Source: Zantedeschia hybrid cultivar (lineage: Eukaryota > Streptophyta > Magnoliopsida > Alismatales > Araceae). Taken from it: DNA of 64,000 nucleotides. Shown here in pieces: positions 1 to 9,715 of this stretch. A program made the translations under genes and the position numbers. The stretch covers positions 23,240,729 to 23,304,728 of the forward strand of contig JARZZO010000013.1 of assembly GCA_030544215.1 (NCBI GenBank). The letters run 5' to 3'. The notes beneath the pieces are model-generated. The model was given only the letters and a program-made list of their open reading frames with translations, was not told the DNA's origin and did not search any database. Numbering within the stretch: the stretch's first letter is position 1; each line of letters begins with the position of its first letter.

Positions 1-2470
1 CCCCTGGGTCGGACCCTGTGGGGTCTGGAGAATTTCTTCTGAATGACGTCTACACATCACGACGCGTTTCAAACGGCGTCTTGATAGGTGGACGCCATTT
101 AGGCGATTTGCTGTTGCGCCACGTGGACGCCACGTGGGCGGGTTTCGGGCCGCGAGAGTACGGCCCCTGTCTTGTCGTCTGAACGGCGTCCATGATGGAC
201 GACGCGATTCAGACTGCCACCCTGCGATGTCAGTGTACGGTGCCTGACATGCCAGCTGAACGGCGTCCGTGGTGGTCGACGCGTTTCAGACAGCTGTCAG
301 TACGGCCCGTCCTGTCATCTGATAGGCGTCCTTCTCGCTCGACCCGTTTTAAGTAGTTTCTGATGACCCCCGCGAGCCCTCCTTTCTTTCCCTCATTTCT
401 CACCTTTCACTCTCTCTCCTCTCCCTCTCCGCCTCCTCCGATCCCACTCTTCCCCTTTCCCTTCCTCTTCTTCCTCTTCCACCACTCCAACGCCTCCCTA
501 CCTCTCGCCTCTGCCACCACCACTTCCTTCGCGGCGTTCCATTCTCCGGACGGCGGCCGACGTCCCGGCGGAGTGGCGGCGTCCTCGAGGGTACCGGCGG
601 CGGTCTGCGGTGCGGCGGTTCGGCGACACGGAGCCAAGAGGAGTTCAAGTATCCGGTAGGGGGACGAACCTTGTATGTGTTGCTCGTGCTTTCCTAGGCG
701 AGTTTTGATGTGTTTTGGGGCTAGATTGAGCATGTTTAGGGGGTGTTCTTGTGGGTATGGCCGTGTTCATGAACGTGGTTTCATAGCATGTTGTGGTGGA
801 TGAACTTCTCTTCCTCCCCCTTTCCGTTTTGGGGCCTTTTCGGGGCATTTGGGGTTAAGGGAGAAACCCTCGGTTCGAATCAGGGAACTAGGTTTCTGGT
901 GCTAAACGGCGTCGTGCCTGGTCGACGCCTTTTTAGAAGGACGTCAGGGCAGTACGACGCGTTTTAGGGCAGAAACGTCCCCTGTTCGAGGTTTCGCAGG
1001 TTAGGGGTTCTGGCGCTAAATGACGTCATGGGTGGTCGACGCCTTTTAGAAGGACGTCGGGACATCATGACACCAGTTAGGCAGGAAATCACCCCTACTG
1101 AGGGTCCGTCAGCTCGGGATTCTGGGACCAAAAGACGTCATGGGTGGGCGACGCGATTTGAATGGCGTCGGGTAACCATGACGCCTTTTAAGGCAGAAAT
1201 TCCCTGAGTAATGTTTTCCTGAAATTCCTGGATTTCTTAGCTGAATGGCGTCGGAGGATGTCGACGCGTTTCAAAAGGCGACCGCTGGTGTCGACGCCTT
1301 TTAGGCCAGATTCCCGTGGCCTCTGTTTTATGAACCAGTTTAGGGAACTTGAATGGCGTCGGCCTCGGGCGACGCGATTCAGGACAGAACAACATTAATT
1401 CATGCCAGTAAAATGTATTCATACTGCTAGATAGTTGGTTAGTGCATAAAGTATACTCGGATTCTTCGTGACCAGATGGCACTGCGTTGTGTGTAGTGCG
1501 ATCGCGGGCTTTTCACGTGACCGGATCGTACTGTGCCGGGTTTTGGTGTTTTGAGTTACTGTGGACCTGGAGTGACATTGTAGTACTTTATCACCCTGTG
1601 CTGGTGGGGGCGTGAGGACAGCGCCGGTGGGGGCGTGGGCGGGGTGACGCCTAGTGAGAGAGGGTCACCTGGTGAACCCCGGGGTCAACTAGTACCGGTG
1701 TCGGAGTGGTACATTCGGAGAGTCACTCGTACTGAGGGAAGGAGTAACCACCTGAGCCAGTTGGGCCGGAGTAGCTAGCGTGCTATCCGAGGGGTTACTG
1801 TTTGGTCTCAGCGGGTCGGTGTTTCCTACTTGTGCTTGTGTGGACGGTGTTTCCCACTTACAGCTGTGTGGTTGGTGTTTCCCACTTTCGGAGGAGTGGT
1901 TGACGTGTTTTACCGAGACGGGAGTTGTAGGCTCCTTGATAGAATGATTTTAGAAATATGCATGTTACATTCCGAAGGCACATGATTCATATCGAGGTTT
2001 TAGGAGTAGTGTGTTACAGCTTTACTTGCCTTATTACCCGTACCTTTGTTACTGCACTTGTGGGTGTGTGTGTGGGAGGCAGGAGATCGGATGATCCCTA
2101 CTGAGCCCAATTTTGGTGTGGCTCACTCCCTGCGTTTTCAGGTGTAGACCTTGTGGCGTGTGGCGGCGCGTGGTGTTCTCCTTGGTGTGCGGACCAGCAG
2201 CTATCTCAGTTCCCGGGGTATGCCCCGATGTTGTTGTACTTTATTTCTGCCTGTACTTAATTAATTTGTTGGACATGTAATTATTGTTGGACTGTGTACG
2301 GACATTATTATTTTACTTCCTGCGCACTGTACCCCTTGTAGTCCGTGTGAATGTTATATTTAATCTTGTTTAACGCTTACTCCTCCAGATGTGTGTATAA
2401 GATCCTGGTATGAATGGGCCGACATCCATTTAGTGACCGGGTCTCTGGTCATAGGATGGCGGGTTGTTAC
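1..2470 (-). mobile_element. Long LTR (family L, copy L2), reverse orientation, cut by window edge
   Basis: This segment is the reverse complement of the solo LTR at 23319-26042. The match begins about 57 bases inside the LTR's 3' end, because the window starts there, and ends at 2470, which corresponds to the second base of the LTR's 5' TGTAACGACC terminus; the expected last base A reads T at 2471. It carries no retroelement protein. It is rich in short dyads built from GGCGTC and GACGCC. Its right edge abuts the tail of the antisense gene of element G1, so it most likely inserted there. It could be a solo LTR or the 5' LTR of a minus-strand element lying left of the window; the target duplication cannot be checked. 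Confidence 0.85.
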
Positions 2471-2472
2471 TG

Positions 2473-2592
2473 CTCAAGGCCGAAAGAACCCCGGCTTCTC
2501 CGGAAGGCGCCGCGGCCGAACCGGTCCACGCTTCCCCTCTGGCGTCTCCCAGCCAAACTCCTGTCGACGTGGATGGCGGCGCCGAAAGCTAG
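2473..2592 (+). pseudogene. 3' end of the antisense gene of G1
   Basis: The plus strand is open for 39 codons to a TAG at 2590-2592. The peptide aligns residue by residue with the C-terminus of the antisense gene of G2 (minus strand, ending at 45494), sharing LKAER, ASPLASP and QTPVDVDG. Only this tail remains; the rest of the gene was separated by LTR L2 at 2470. Its direction, opposite to G1 pol, matches the Tat antisense gene. Function is unknown beyond that family relationship. Confidence 0.7.
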
Positions 2593-2740
2593 TCCGAGGG
2601 CTTGTCCCGGTTTTTGTTTTTTGCTTTTCAAGATGCCGAGGCCAGACATACGGCCCGTTTTTGTACTTGGCATATATATGTATAGAAGGCATTTTGCTTA
2701 TGCTTGCTTCATGGTATGTCTTTGAGTATATAGCCGAATT

Positions 2741-3345
2741 CGATTCTGTATGTGGCCGAAGCCATGCTGCTCCCGATACGGTTTGCATGGCCAAAGCCAC
2801 TCCCAGTACAGTTTACACAGACTTAGAGAATAGGACCGCTCCCAATACGATTTGTATGGCCGAAGCCACTCCCGGTACGGTTTACACGGACTTAGAGAAT
2901 TGTGCTGCTGCCGATAAGGTTTGCATGGCCGAAGCCACTCCCGGTACGGTTTACACGGACTTAGAGAATAGTGCCGCTCCCGATACGGTTTTCATGGCCG
3001 AAGCCACTCCCGGTATGGTTTACACGGACTTGGAGAATAGTACCGCTCCCGATATAGTTTGCATGGCCGAAGCCACTCCCGGTATGGTTTACACGGACTT
3101 AGAGAATAGTGACGCTCCCGATACGGTTTGCATGGCCGAAGCTACTCCCGGTACAGTTTACACGGACTTAGAGAATAGTGCCGCTCCCGATACGGTTTGC
3201 ATGGCCGAAGCCACTCCCGGTACGGTTTACACGGACTTAGAGAATAGTGCCGCTTCCGATACGGTTTGCATGGCCGAAGCCACTCCCGATACGGTTTACA
3301 CGGACTTAGAAAATAGTGCCGAACACAATACTTCGGAACAAATAA
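2741..3345. repeat. Minisatellite, 69-bp unit, about 8 copies, in G1
   Basis: A 69-bp unit recurs with anchors of the form TTAGAGAATAGTGCCGCTCC near 2822, 2891, 2960, 3029, 3098, 3167, 3236 and 3305. Each unit is a dimer of two related halves, one with GATACGGTTTGCATGGCC and one with GGTACGGTTTACACGGAC. Because 69 is a multiple of three, one frame stays open and yields a repetitive 329-residue ORF that is not a real gene. G2 has the homologous array at 44700-45345 and G3 a decayed one near 52853. All three lie between the converging ends of pol and the antisense gene. Confidence 0.9.
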
Positions 3346-3384
3346 TATTCATGTTGTCCGGTCGAACCCCGGGAGAATAACTTA

Positions 3385-5768
3385 CATAAAATAACGCTGA
3401 TGGTGCTCCACATTCCAGGTGCGAGGGAGAGGCTGGCCTGAAAGGGTCTCCAGCCGATAAGCCCCTCGTCGGATTACTTCTCTTACACGATAAGGGCCTT
3501 CCCAATTTGGAGAAAGCTTCCCTGCGGCTTTAGCTAGCTTGGACGCGTGGGCGTTTCATAACACAAGGTCTACGGCTTCAAAGCTTCAGGTTTTCACTCG
3601 AGCGTTGTGGTATCTCGCCATGCGTTGCTAATATGCTGCCAGCCGAATGCGAGCTTGATCCCTTGTCTCTTCTATAAGATCAAGGTGATCTCTCAGGGCT
3701 TCATCATTAGCCTCCGGATCATAAGTAAGAACTCTTGGCGACGGCAAGCCGATTTCGATGGGAATAACTGCTTCCACCCCGTAAGCCATTCGGAATGGGG
3801 TTTCTCTGGTAGGAGTTCGGCTTGTTGTCCGATAAGCCCATAGAACGCTTGGCAGCTTTTCGACCCATCGGCCCTTAGCCTTGCCGAGGCGAGTTTTCAG
3901 TCCTCGCAATATGCTTCGGTTAGTGACTTTGACTTGGCCATTCGTCCGAGGGTGTGCTACCGAGGCGAACTTATGTAGAATACCGAAGCTTGTGCAGTTA
4001 CCCTTGAATCGATGGCTGTCGAACTGCTTGCCATTGTCTGGGATGATTCCCCGAGGGATGCCGTAACGGCAAATAATAGACTTCCATACGAAGTTACAGG
4101 CATTACTGTCGGTTATAGACGCGAGGGGTTCGGCTTCGACCCACTTGGTGAAGTAATCCACCGCCACAATAAGAAATTTCCTCTGGCCGGTGGCCATGGG
4201 AAAAGGCCCCAGGATATCGATCCCCCATTGGGCGAAAGGCCAAGGATCTGACAGAGGTGTTAGGAGAGTTGCTAACTGGTGAATGAGGAAACTGAACCTC
4301 TGGCACTGGTTACAGCAGCGGACGAGAACAGCTGCGTCCACTTGGAGTGTCGGCCACCAATATCCTTGCCTTAAGAGTTTATGGGTCAAGGCCCTCCCTC
4401 CTGCGTGTGCTCTGCAGATTCCTTCATGTACTTCCCGAAGGGCATAATCAGCTTCGGCTGGACCGAGACATCAAAGGAGTGGCCGGCCGAAGGACTTCTT
4501 ATATAGTATACCCTCCATAATTAGAAAATGAGAGGAGCGCTGCCGGACGCGCCTGGCTTCCTTTGGATCGGACGGGACCTCCTCTTGGAGGAGAAAAGCG
4601 ATCAAGGGAGTCATCCATGTCTCTACTTCAGATTCATTTACTTGCATGACCTCGGATTCGCCGAGACTTGGCTCAGACAATTCTTCTACTTAGACCATTC
4701 GGCCTCCTCCCCCATCTTGAGTTGATGCTAGCCGGGAAAGACCATCGGCTCGAGCATTCTCGATCCGAGGGATTCGTACGATCTCAAAAGAATTAAATTC
4801 AGCTAAGATTTTACGGGTTACCTGGAGATAGGACGCCATTAATGCGTCTCGGGCCTTGTACTCCCCGGTGATTTAGTTGGCGATAAGTTGAGAATCGCTG
4901 AACGCCTTTATCTTTTGTGCGTAGAGCTTTCTAGCGGCCCGAAGACCTGATATAAGGGCTTCGTACTCAGCGACATTATTGGTAGCCGGGAAGGAGAAGC
5001 GTAATGCATATTCCGTGATGATCCCTTCCGAAGATGCCAAGATCCATCCGGCGCCACTGCCCGAAGAGCATACGGACCCGTCGACATATAATTGCCATTC
5101 ATCTGCCGAGGACGAAGGAACCGAAGCGGATTCGGCTTCAGGAGTAACTCTGACTTCCGGCTGAGGGGCCGAGGATGCTTCGGGAGTGAGCTCGGCAATG
5201 AAGTCGGCCAAAGCTTGAGCTTTTATTGCTGTCCCTATAAGAAACGTCGAACTCTCCCAGTTCGATGGCCCATTTCGCTAGCCTCTTGGACACTTCCGGC
5301 CGGGAGAGGACTTGCCTTAAAGGTTGATCTGTGAAGATCTTTATTGAATGCGCGAGGAAATATGGCCGGAGCCTCCTCGCGGAAGCAATAAGGGCCAAAG
5401 CCAGCTTTTCAAGGGCCGGATACCGAAGCTCTGCTCCGTGGAGGGCTCGGCTTATATAATAAACTGGCTTTTGAACACCATCTTCTTCCCGGACAAGGAC
5501 GACATAGATAGCTGCTTCAGACGCAGCGAGATAAACGAACAACTGCTCTCCTTAAACCGGTCTAGACAAGACGGGAACATCGGAGAGATAAGCTTTCAGT
5601 TGGTCAAAAGCCGACTGACACTTGTCCGTCCAGAAGAAATTACTAGTCTTCTTCAACAGTTTGAAGAAGGGAAAGCAGTAATCTGCCGCCCTTGACATGA
5701 AGCGGCTTAATGCGGCAATCCTTCCACTTAGCTTTTGAACCTCTCGGACATTGGCCAGAGGGCACATC
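3385..5768 (-). pseudogene. G1 pol, 3' part: RNase H, second RNase H, integrase
   Basis: Read right to left, the first stretch continues the reverse transcriptase connection (KLSGRIAALSRFMSRAADYC) and the RT-linked RNase H (5138-5542). A second RNase H follows at 4873-5211, with YVDGSVCSSGSGAGW and NNVAEYEAL. The integrase at 3628-4680 keeps the HHCC zinc region, WGIDILGPFPMA, the second acidic site in DNGKQFDSH and NGQVKVTNR. A GPY-type tail is degraded near 3400. Breaks include a TAA after VLSRPV at about 5551, where the ORF resumes as GEQLFVYLAASE, and frameshifts near the C-terminus. C1 interrupts the gene at 5768. Confidence 0.85.
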
Positions 5769-7357
5769 TGTTAGAATTGGGTGGCCTCAAAGCTAATCAT
5801 TGTACATTCTAGTTCAGATTATTAATAAAGACAATCATTTCTTCATTTAATAGTTCTCGCAAATTAACTATCATAATGAAGGTCCATAGACAAGTGTATG
5901 GGATATTGAATCATGATGAGATCATGATAGTGAGATCAATATCCTCAGTCAATTGTATTAAACAGTTCTCGATCATATGATATTTGAGATAGACATTAAA
6001 TATCCGATAAGATCGACACAAGTTATGTCTGCTCATGTGATGAGGGTGAATGATCTCACATTCACTCGTGTGGTGACACTAAGACAAACAAGTGGGTGCT
6101 TATTAGAGAATGAGTTCACTAAACAAACCCAAATAAGAATTCCTAGATGGTAATTATACCGATTAGTCAACCAGGGAATTCAATCGTTGCAGTAGTACAG
6201 TTGGTCCTTTGACCTGAGTCACCAATGATACCTTGTTTGTGGACCATTGTATCTTGATTCTCTGACTAGTGGACTTTAACCATCATGTCCACCATAATCG
6301 GTCTTTCAGATATAGTGGAAAGCTTGCGAAGGTAATTGAGTGAACAACAAGGGATCACTCACTCTTAGTATAAGACTGGAGAGAGAATGTCCTATGGATG
6401 TGTACACAGAAATCTCTGGCCATGGTCAAATGGAAGAGATGTCTTTCTAGATATTAACTGAGTACTGGAATCCATCTGGATAATGTGATAGAGGGTTTGA
6501 CTATAAAACCATACCCTTGCGTTATTGGGACATTGCATGAGTGAAGGATCATATCTGTGAGGCATCTGCAGACGGAAAGGTTCAATTAAAGGGAACAGTA
6601 TCCCTTATATCTTCTAGGATCATAAGGTAGTGTTTGGTGTTGTTCATGATCAGAAGGCCAAGTGATTTGATCATCAGATGATAATTAACTTGTTTATTAA
6701 ATTAATCATTTAACATATGATGTTTAAATGTTAATTAATAAATATTAAACTCTAGAAACAGTTCTAAGTTTAATGGGCCTACAACCGGACTGATATATGG
6801 GCCTAGAGGGTCACACACATAAGAGTTCTCGTCAGACAGTGACACACGTTAAATTTCATGCTCATCTAGGTTTTTATGAAAAGCCGCAGGATAAACATGA
6901 AGATTTAATGGAGAATTATCCAAGGCCAAACTCTTGGATAATCATGAGGATTAATCCTTGTGCTTATCCTTATTTCTATATAAGGAGGGCCAAAGGGAAG
7001 GAGTAAAAAGTTGGTTGGACAAATTTTTACCCAGATTCTCTTTCTCCTCTCTCTCTCTCCTTCTCTCTCTCTTGGAGTGGATCTATCTCTCTCCGCGCAT
7101 GGTGGATTTGAGATCTGGTCGGAGCACTCAAGTCGAGGAGGAAATCACGTCTGCTGCGGGAGCTCGTGTGGATACCTCTAGAGATCGTGCGCGTGCGCGA
7201 TTACCGAGTCGGCATCATCCACGGGAGATTCGAAACCCCGCAAAGGTGAAGAACCGTTCTTCCCGCATCGTTTATTTTAATGTCCGTTTTACGACCCCAG
7301 CAACCGATACAATGGAATCGATTTTATTTTCCGATGCGTTCATGGCGATTCATTACA
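5769..7357 (+). repeat. C1 5' LTR
   Basis: 1589 bp, beginning TGTTAG and ending ATTACA immediately before the primer-binding site. It is homologous to 13668-15258. A TATA box lies at 6977-6983 followed by CT-rich sequence near 7024-7072, so transcription probably starts near 7010. A small reading frame (ATG 7099) occupies the region downstream of the TATA box. Confidence 0.95.
6977..6983 (+). promoter_or_regulatory. C1 LTR TATA box
   Basis: TATATAA within CTATATAAGGAGGG. The same box is kept in the 3' LTR at 14876-14882. It precedes a CT-rich tract and is the only good TATA element in this part of the LTR, so it is the likely core promoter for the element RNA. Confidence 0.65.
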
Positions 7358-7392
7358 GTGGTATCAGAGCCAGGTTGCTGGTTCGGTCGTAA
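7099..7392 (+). CDS. Small LTR/leader ORF of C1 (uORF candidate)
   Basis: An ATG at 7099 opens a 97-residue frame that runs through the end of the LTR and past the primer-binding site. It begins MVDLRSGRSTQVEEE and contains RVDTSRDRARARL and NPAKVKNRSSRIVYFN. The 3' LTR keeps the same frame (15001-15293) with few changes. The LTR of C2 has an alignable peptide with RVDIARGRASAQL and NPRKVK. Being downstream of the TATA box it would sit in the RNA leader, more than 2 kb before gag. No known domain. It may be an upstream ORF, a conserved untranslated structure, or chance; codon-level selection has not been tested. Confidence 0.35.
   Translation: MVDLRSGRSTQVEEEITSAAGARVDTSRDRARARLPSRHHPREIRNPAKVKNRSSRIVYFNVRFTTPATDTMESILFSDAFMAIHYSGIRARLLVRS
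7359..7372 (+). other. C1 primer-binding site (tRNA-Met)
   Basis: TGGTATCAGAGCCA, one base after the 5' LTR. This is the standard site complementary to the 3' end of plant initiator tRNA-Met used by most plant copia elements. Confidence 0.95.
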
Positions 7393-9715
7393 AACGGCAT
7401 CGTTTTGCGTGATTTTCTCGTTATGCGTGAAGAACCCGTATTGTACGTGTTCTTGGGCTAAAAATTATTTTAATAATCTGGGAATTGTTCCCACGTTTTT
7501 AGAAGGTCTAAAACTTGTTGGGATTTGATCTCGGATTTTATTTTGGGATTTTCGGAGTTCTTCATGTGATGATGAATCGGGGTACTTCGGCGGCTTCGTA
7601 CGCGATTCCCAAGTGTTGGGATGGCGGCCCGGATGTCTGGATCTATTGGTGATAGTCACCACTACACATTCGACACATTTGCCGGCGCCGGAGTGGCCTT
7701 GGAGAGCTACAAATTTGTAGCCCTAATTCGGATTTTATGCTGGAAAATCAGATTTTAAAGGTGCTTTAGGGGGCTCGGCGGGATGGTCATGTGGCCACCG
7801 CCGGTGACCCTACCGGCGCCGGGCACGTCGCCGGCACCGGGGGGCATGGCCGGCAGGGCCGGCACCGGCCAGGGGGTGGCCGGAGCTCGGCGGCGGCGCC
7901 GCCGGGTGGGAACCCTAGGGTTCCTGCGTTCCTGCAACTCCCGGGTTAGTTTGGGGAAGAAGGGGCCGAACCGCCCGGTCCCGACCCGGTCGGACCGGGC
8001 GGGGGCCGGGCCGGCCCCTGGCCGAGCCAGGGTTCGACCCTGGCCGAGCCAGGGCCCTGGGCCCGGGCCATTTGGGCCCTAATGGGCTGGGCCCATTTCT
8101 ATTAATTATTAAAAATGTTTTAATAATTGTTTAGTCCTCTATAAACCCGTTATTAGCCCATTTTAAGTCCTTTTAAGCCAGTTTTAAAATTGTTTTAAAA
8201 CAGTAAAATTATAGGAATAATTAATAATTGTTATTAATTATTTTTATGATTATTCACAAGTTATTAAATTGTTTAATAACTATTATTCACTTAAAGGACT
8301 TTATTATTAATAGGGTGTTACTTAATTATTTAAAATTGTTTTAGATAATTAATTTCCCTGTTAAATTAATTAGTTTAAAAATGTTTTAAACTGATTTCAT
8401 GCATAACTTGATTACATTTTACTATTCAAATTGTTTGAATTAGTATTTAGATTAACTGAATAGTTTAGTTATTTATTTGTCAATAATGTTTCCAATATTA
8501 TTGATAATGCTGAAATAAATGTTATTTCGAAAACTAAATGGTATTATAATTTTATATTTATAAAAATTAATACCAAATTACAATTATGTGATGATTGTGA
8601 TGCATGTGATGTGTTTTATGGTGGGATGATCATGGACTTAGTATTTTCATGTGATGAATGATGTGAATGAATGCAATGCTTATTTCATTTGGTATTTTAA
8701 ATAGGACCTGCGTGTCCTCCTCTCTCTTAATCCAAGTGCACTTTCTACCTTTCTATAAGATTGTACTCCCCTTGATAAGATCAAGGTTTCTTAGTGTTTA
8801 AATGTACATTTGTGGACCTACGAGTCCTGAATTTCATATTTAAATGTATCGGATTAAGCTAAGAGGACGGGATCTTCTAAAAACACCTCTAGAGGAAGGA
8901 CTCGCATCAAATGGAACCAGTGTTGCTGTTTTCACATTAGGATCCTATTATGGATCATCGCTTGGCTCCGATGATTCCATAGTAGCTTAAGCAGTCCATG
9001 ATCATCCCCATTTAATTTTTCTGCACATATGTGATATTTGTAGACTATGCTATCATATATATATTTCTATTAAGTATATTCATACTTCAAATCGAAATAC
9101 TATTGATAGCACGATTTTTACAAATCAAATCAAAAACCCTCTTTTAAAATCTAAGTTGTAAACGTGAGATATTCAGAATAATCCACGTAACCCACCATCA
9201 TTATAGATTTAAAGATAATTCCTATCTCAAATGGATTTGTTGTGCTACCACAAGGTCTATTTGATTTAGAAATTAACCTAGGTCTACAACATGTGATGTC
9301 ATTAAGATGAATGGACAAATAGTGTAGTTTTGTTGTGCTACCACAAGGATTGCACTATGAATCCATGTTATCTAAGTAATGATGGATAAACTTAACTGAA
9401 TCATTTGATTTGTTGTGCTACCACAAGGTCATTCTGATTCAGGGGTTAAATTGATCGGATATTGCAAATGTTGCAACTGTCAAGAGTTGACTGCTTAAGG
9501 GACTTGATGTGATTTGTTGTGCTACCACAAGGTCACATGCATGTTGCCCGAAGGATTATGATCCCAACTAGGAGATCACCGGAATCTCCCGTTCTGTATA
9601 TTAGAGGGTCATACAGATCGCCAAAAAATAGTGGAAGTCTAAATCTAGATTAAAAGTCCTAAATCAGATTTTAAGAACTATCTGCTCAATTTTATATATT
9701 TCCATGTAGGTCGCT
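7373..9715 (+). other. C1 untranslated leader, 2.3 kb
   Basis: No credible protein gene lies here. The leader has three zones. 7780-8090 is very GC-rich, with repeated CCGGCGCC and a foldback of GCCAGGG with CCCTGGC. 8091-8600 is extremely AT-rich with few long ORFs. 9227-9616 holds the stem-loop array. It ends in a pyrimidine-rich stretch and TGTAGG just before the gag ATG. C2 repeats the same zoning. Confidence 0.75.
9227..9616 (+). ncRNA. Stem-loop array in C1 leader (candidate structured RNA)
   Basis: The 20-mer TTTGTTGTGCTACCACAAGG occurs at 9236, 9329 (second copy embedded in TTTT), 9409 and 9513. Each copy is flanked by different sequence that is complementary to itself: TCAAATGGA with TCTATTTGA, ATAGTGTAGT with ATTGCACTAT, CTGAATCA with TGATTCAG, and ATGTGA with TCACAT. 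The mismatches from perfect pairing in the first two are G-T pairs, allowed only if the plus-strand RNA folds. Two further hairpins follow: GGAGAT/ATCTCC (9571-9589) and CTGTAT/ATACAG (9594-9616). The array ends 100 bases before gag. Possible roles are packaging, dimerisation or translation; none is shown. Confidence 0.65.

Noticed and set aside
363..733. Proline/serine-rich and arginine-rich ORFs on both strands, also seen at 25241-25489
   Set aside because: They lie in GC-rich LTR sequence, are open on several frames at once and recur only because the LTR is repeated.
2741..3345. Regular repeats considered as a CRISPR array
   Set aside because: Units are contiguous with no unique spacers, lie inside a plant retrotransposon, and vary like a minisatellite.
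2391..3380. A 329-residue plus-strand ORF with a repeated MAEATPGTVYTDLEN unit
   Set aside because: It is the 69-bp minisatellite of G1 read in one frame, preceded by LTR end and antisense-gene sequence. The homologous G2 array has mostly 70-bp units and no such frame, so it is not a conserved protein.
7783..8082. 99-residue proline/glycine/arginine-rich ORF in the C1 leader
   Set aside because: Composition follows the GC-rich block. The C2 block gives unrelated peptides, so there is no protein conservation.
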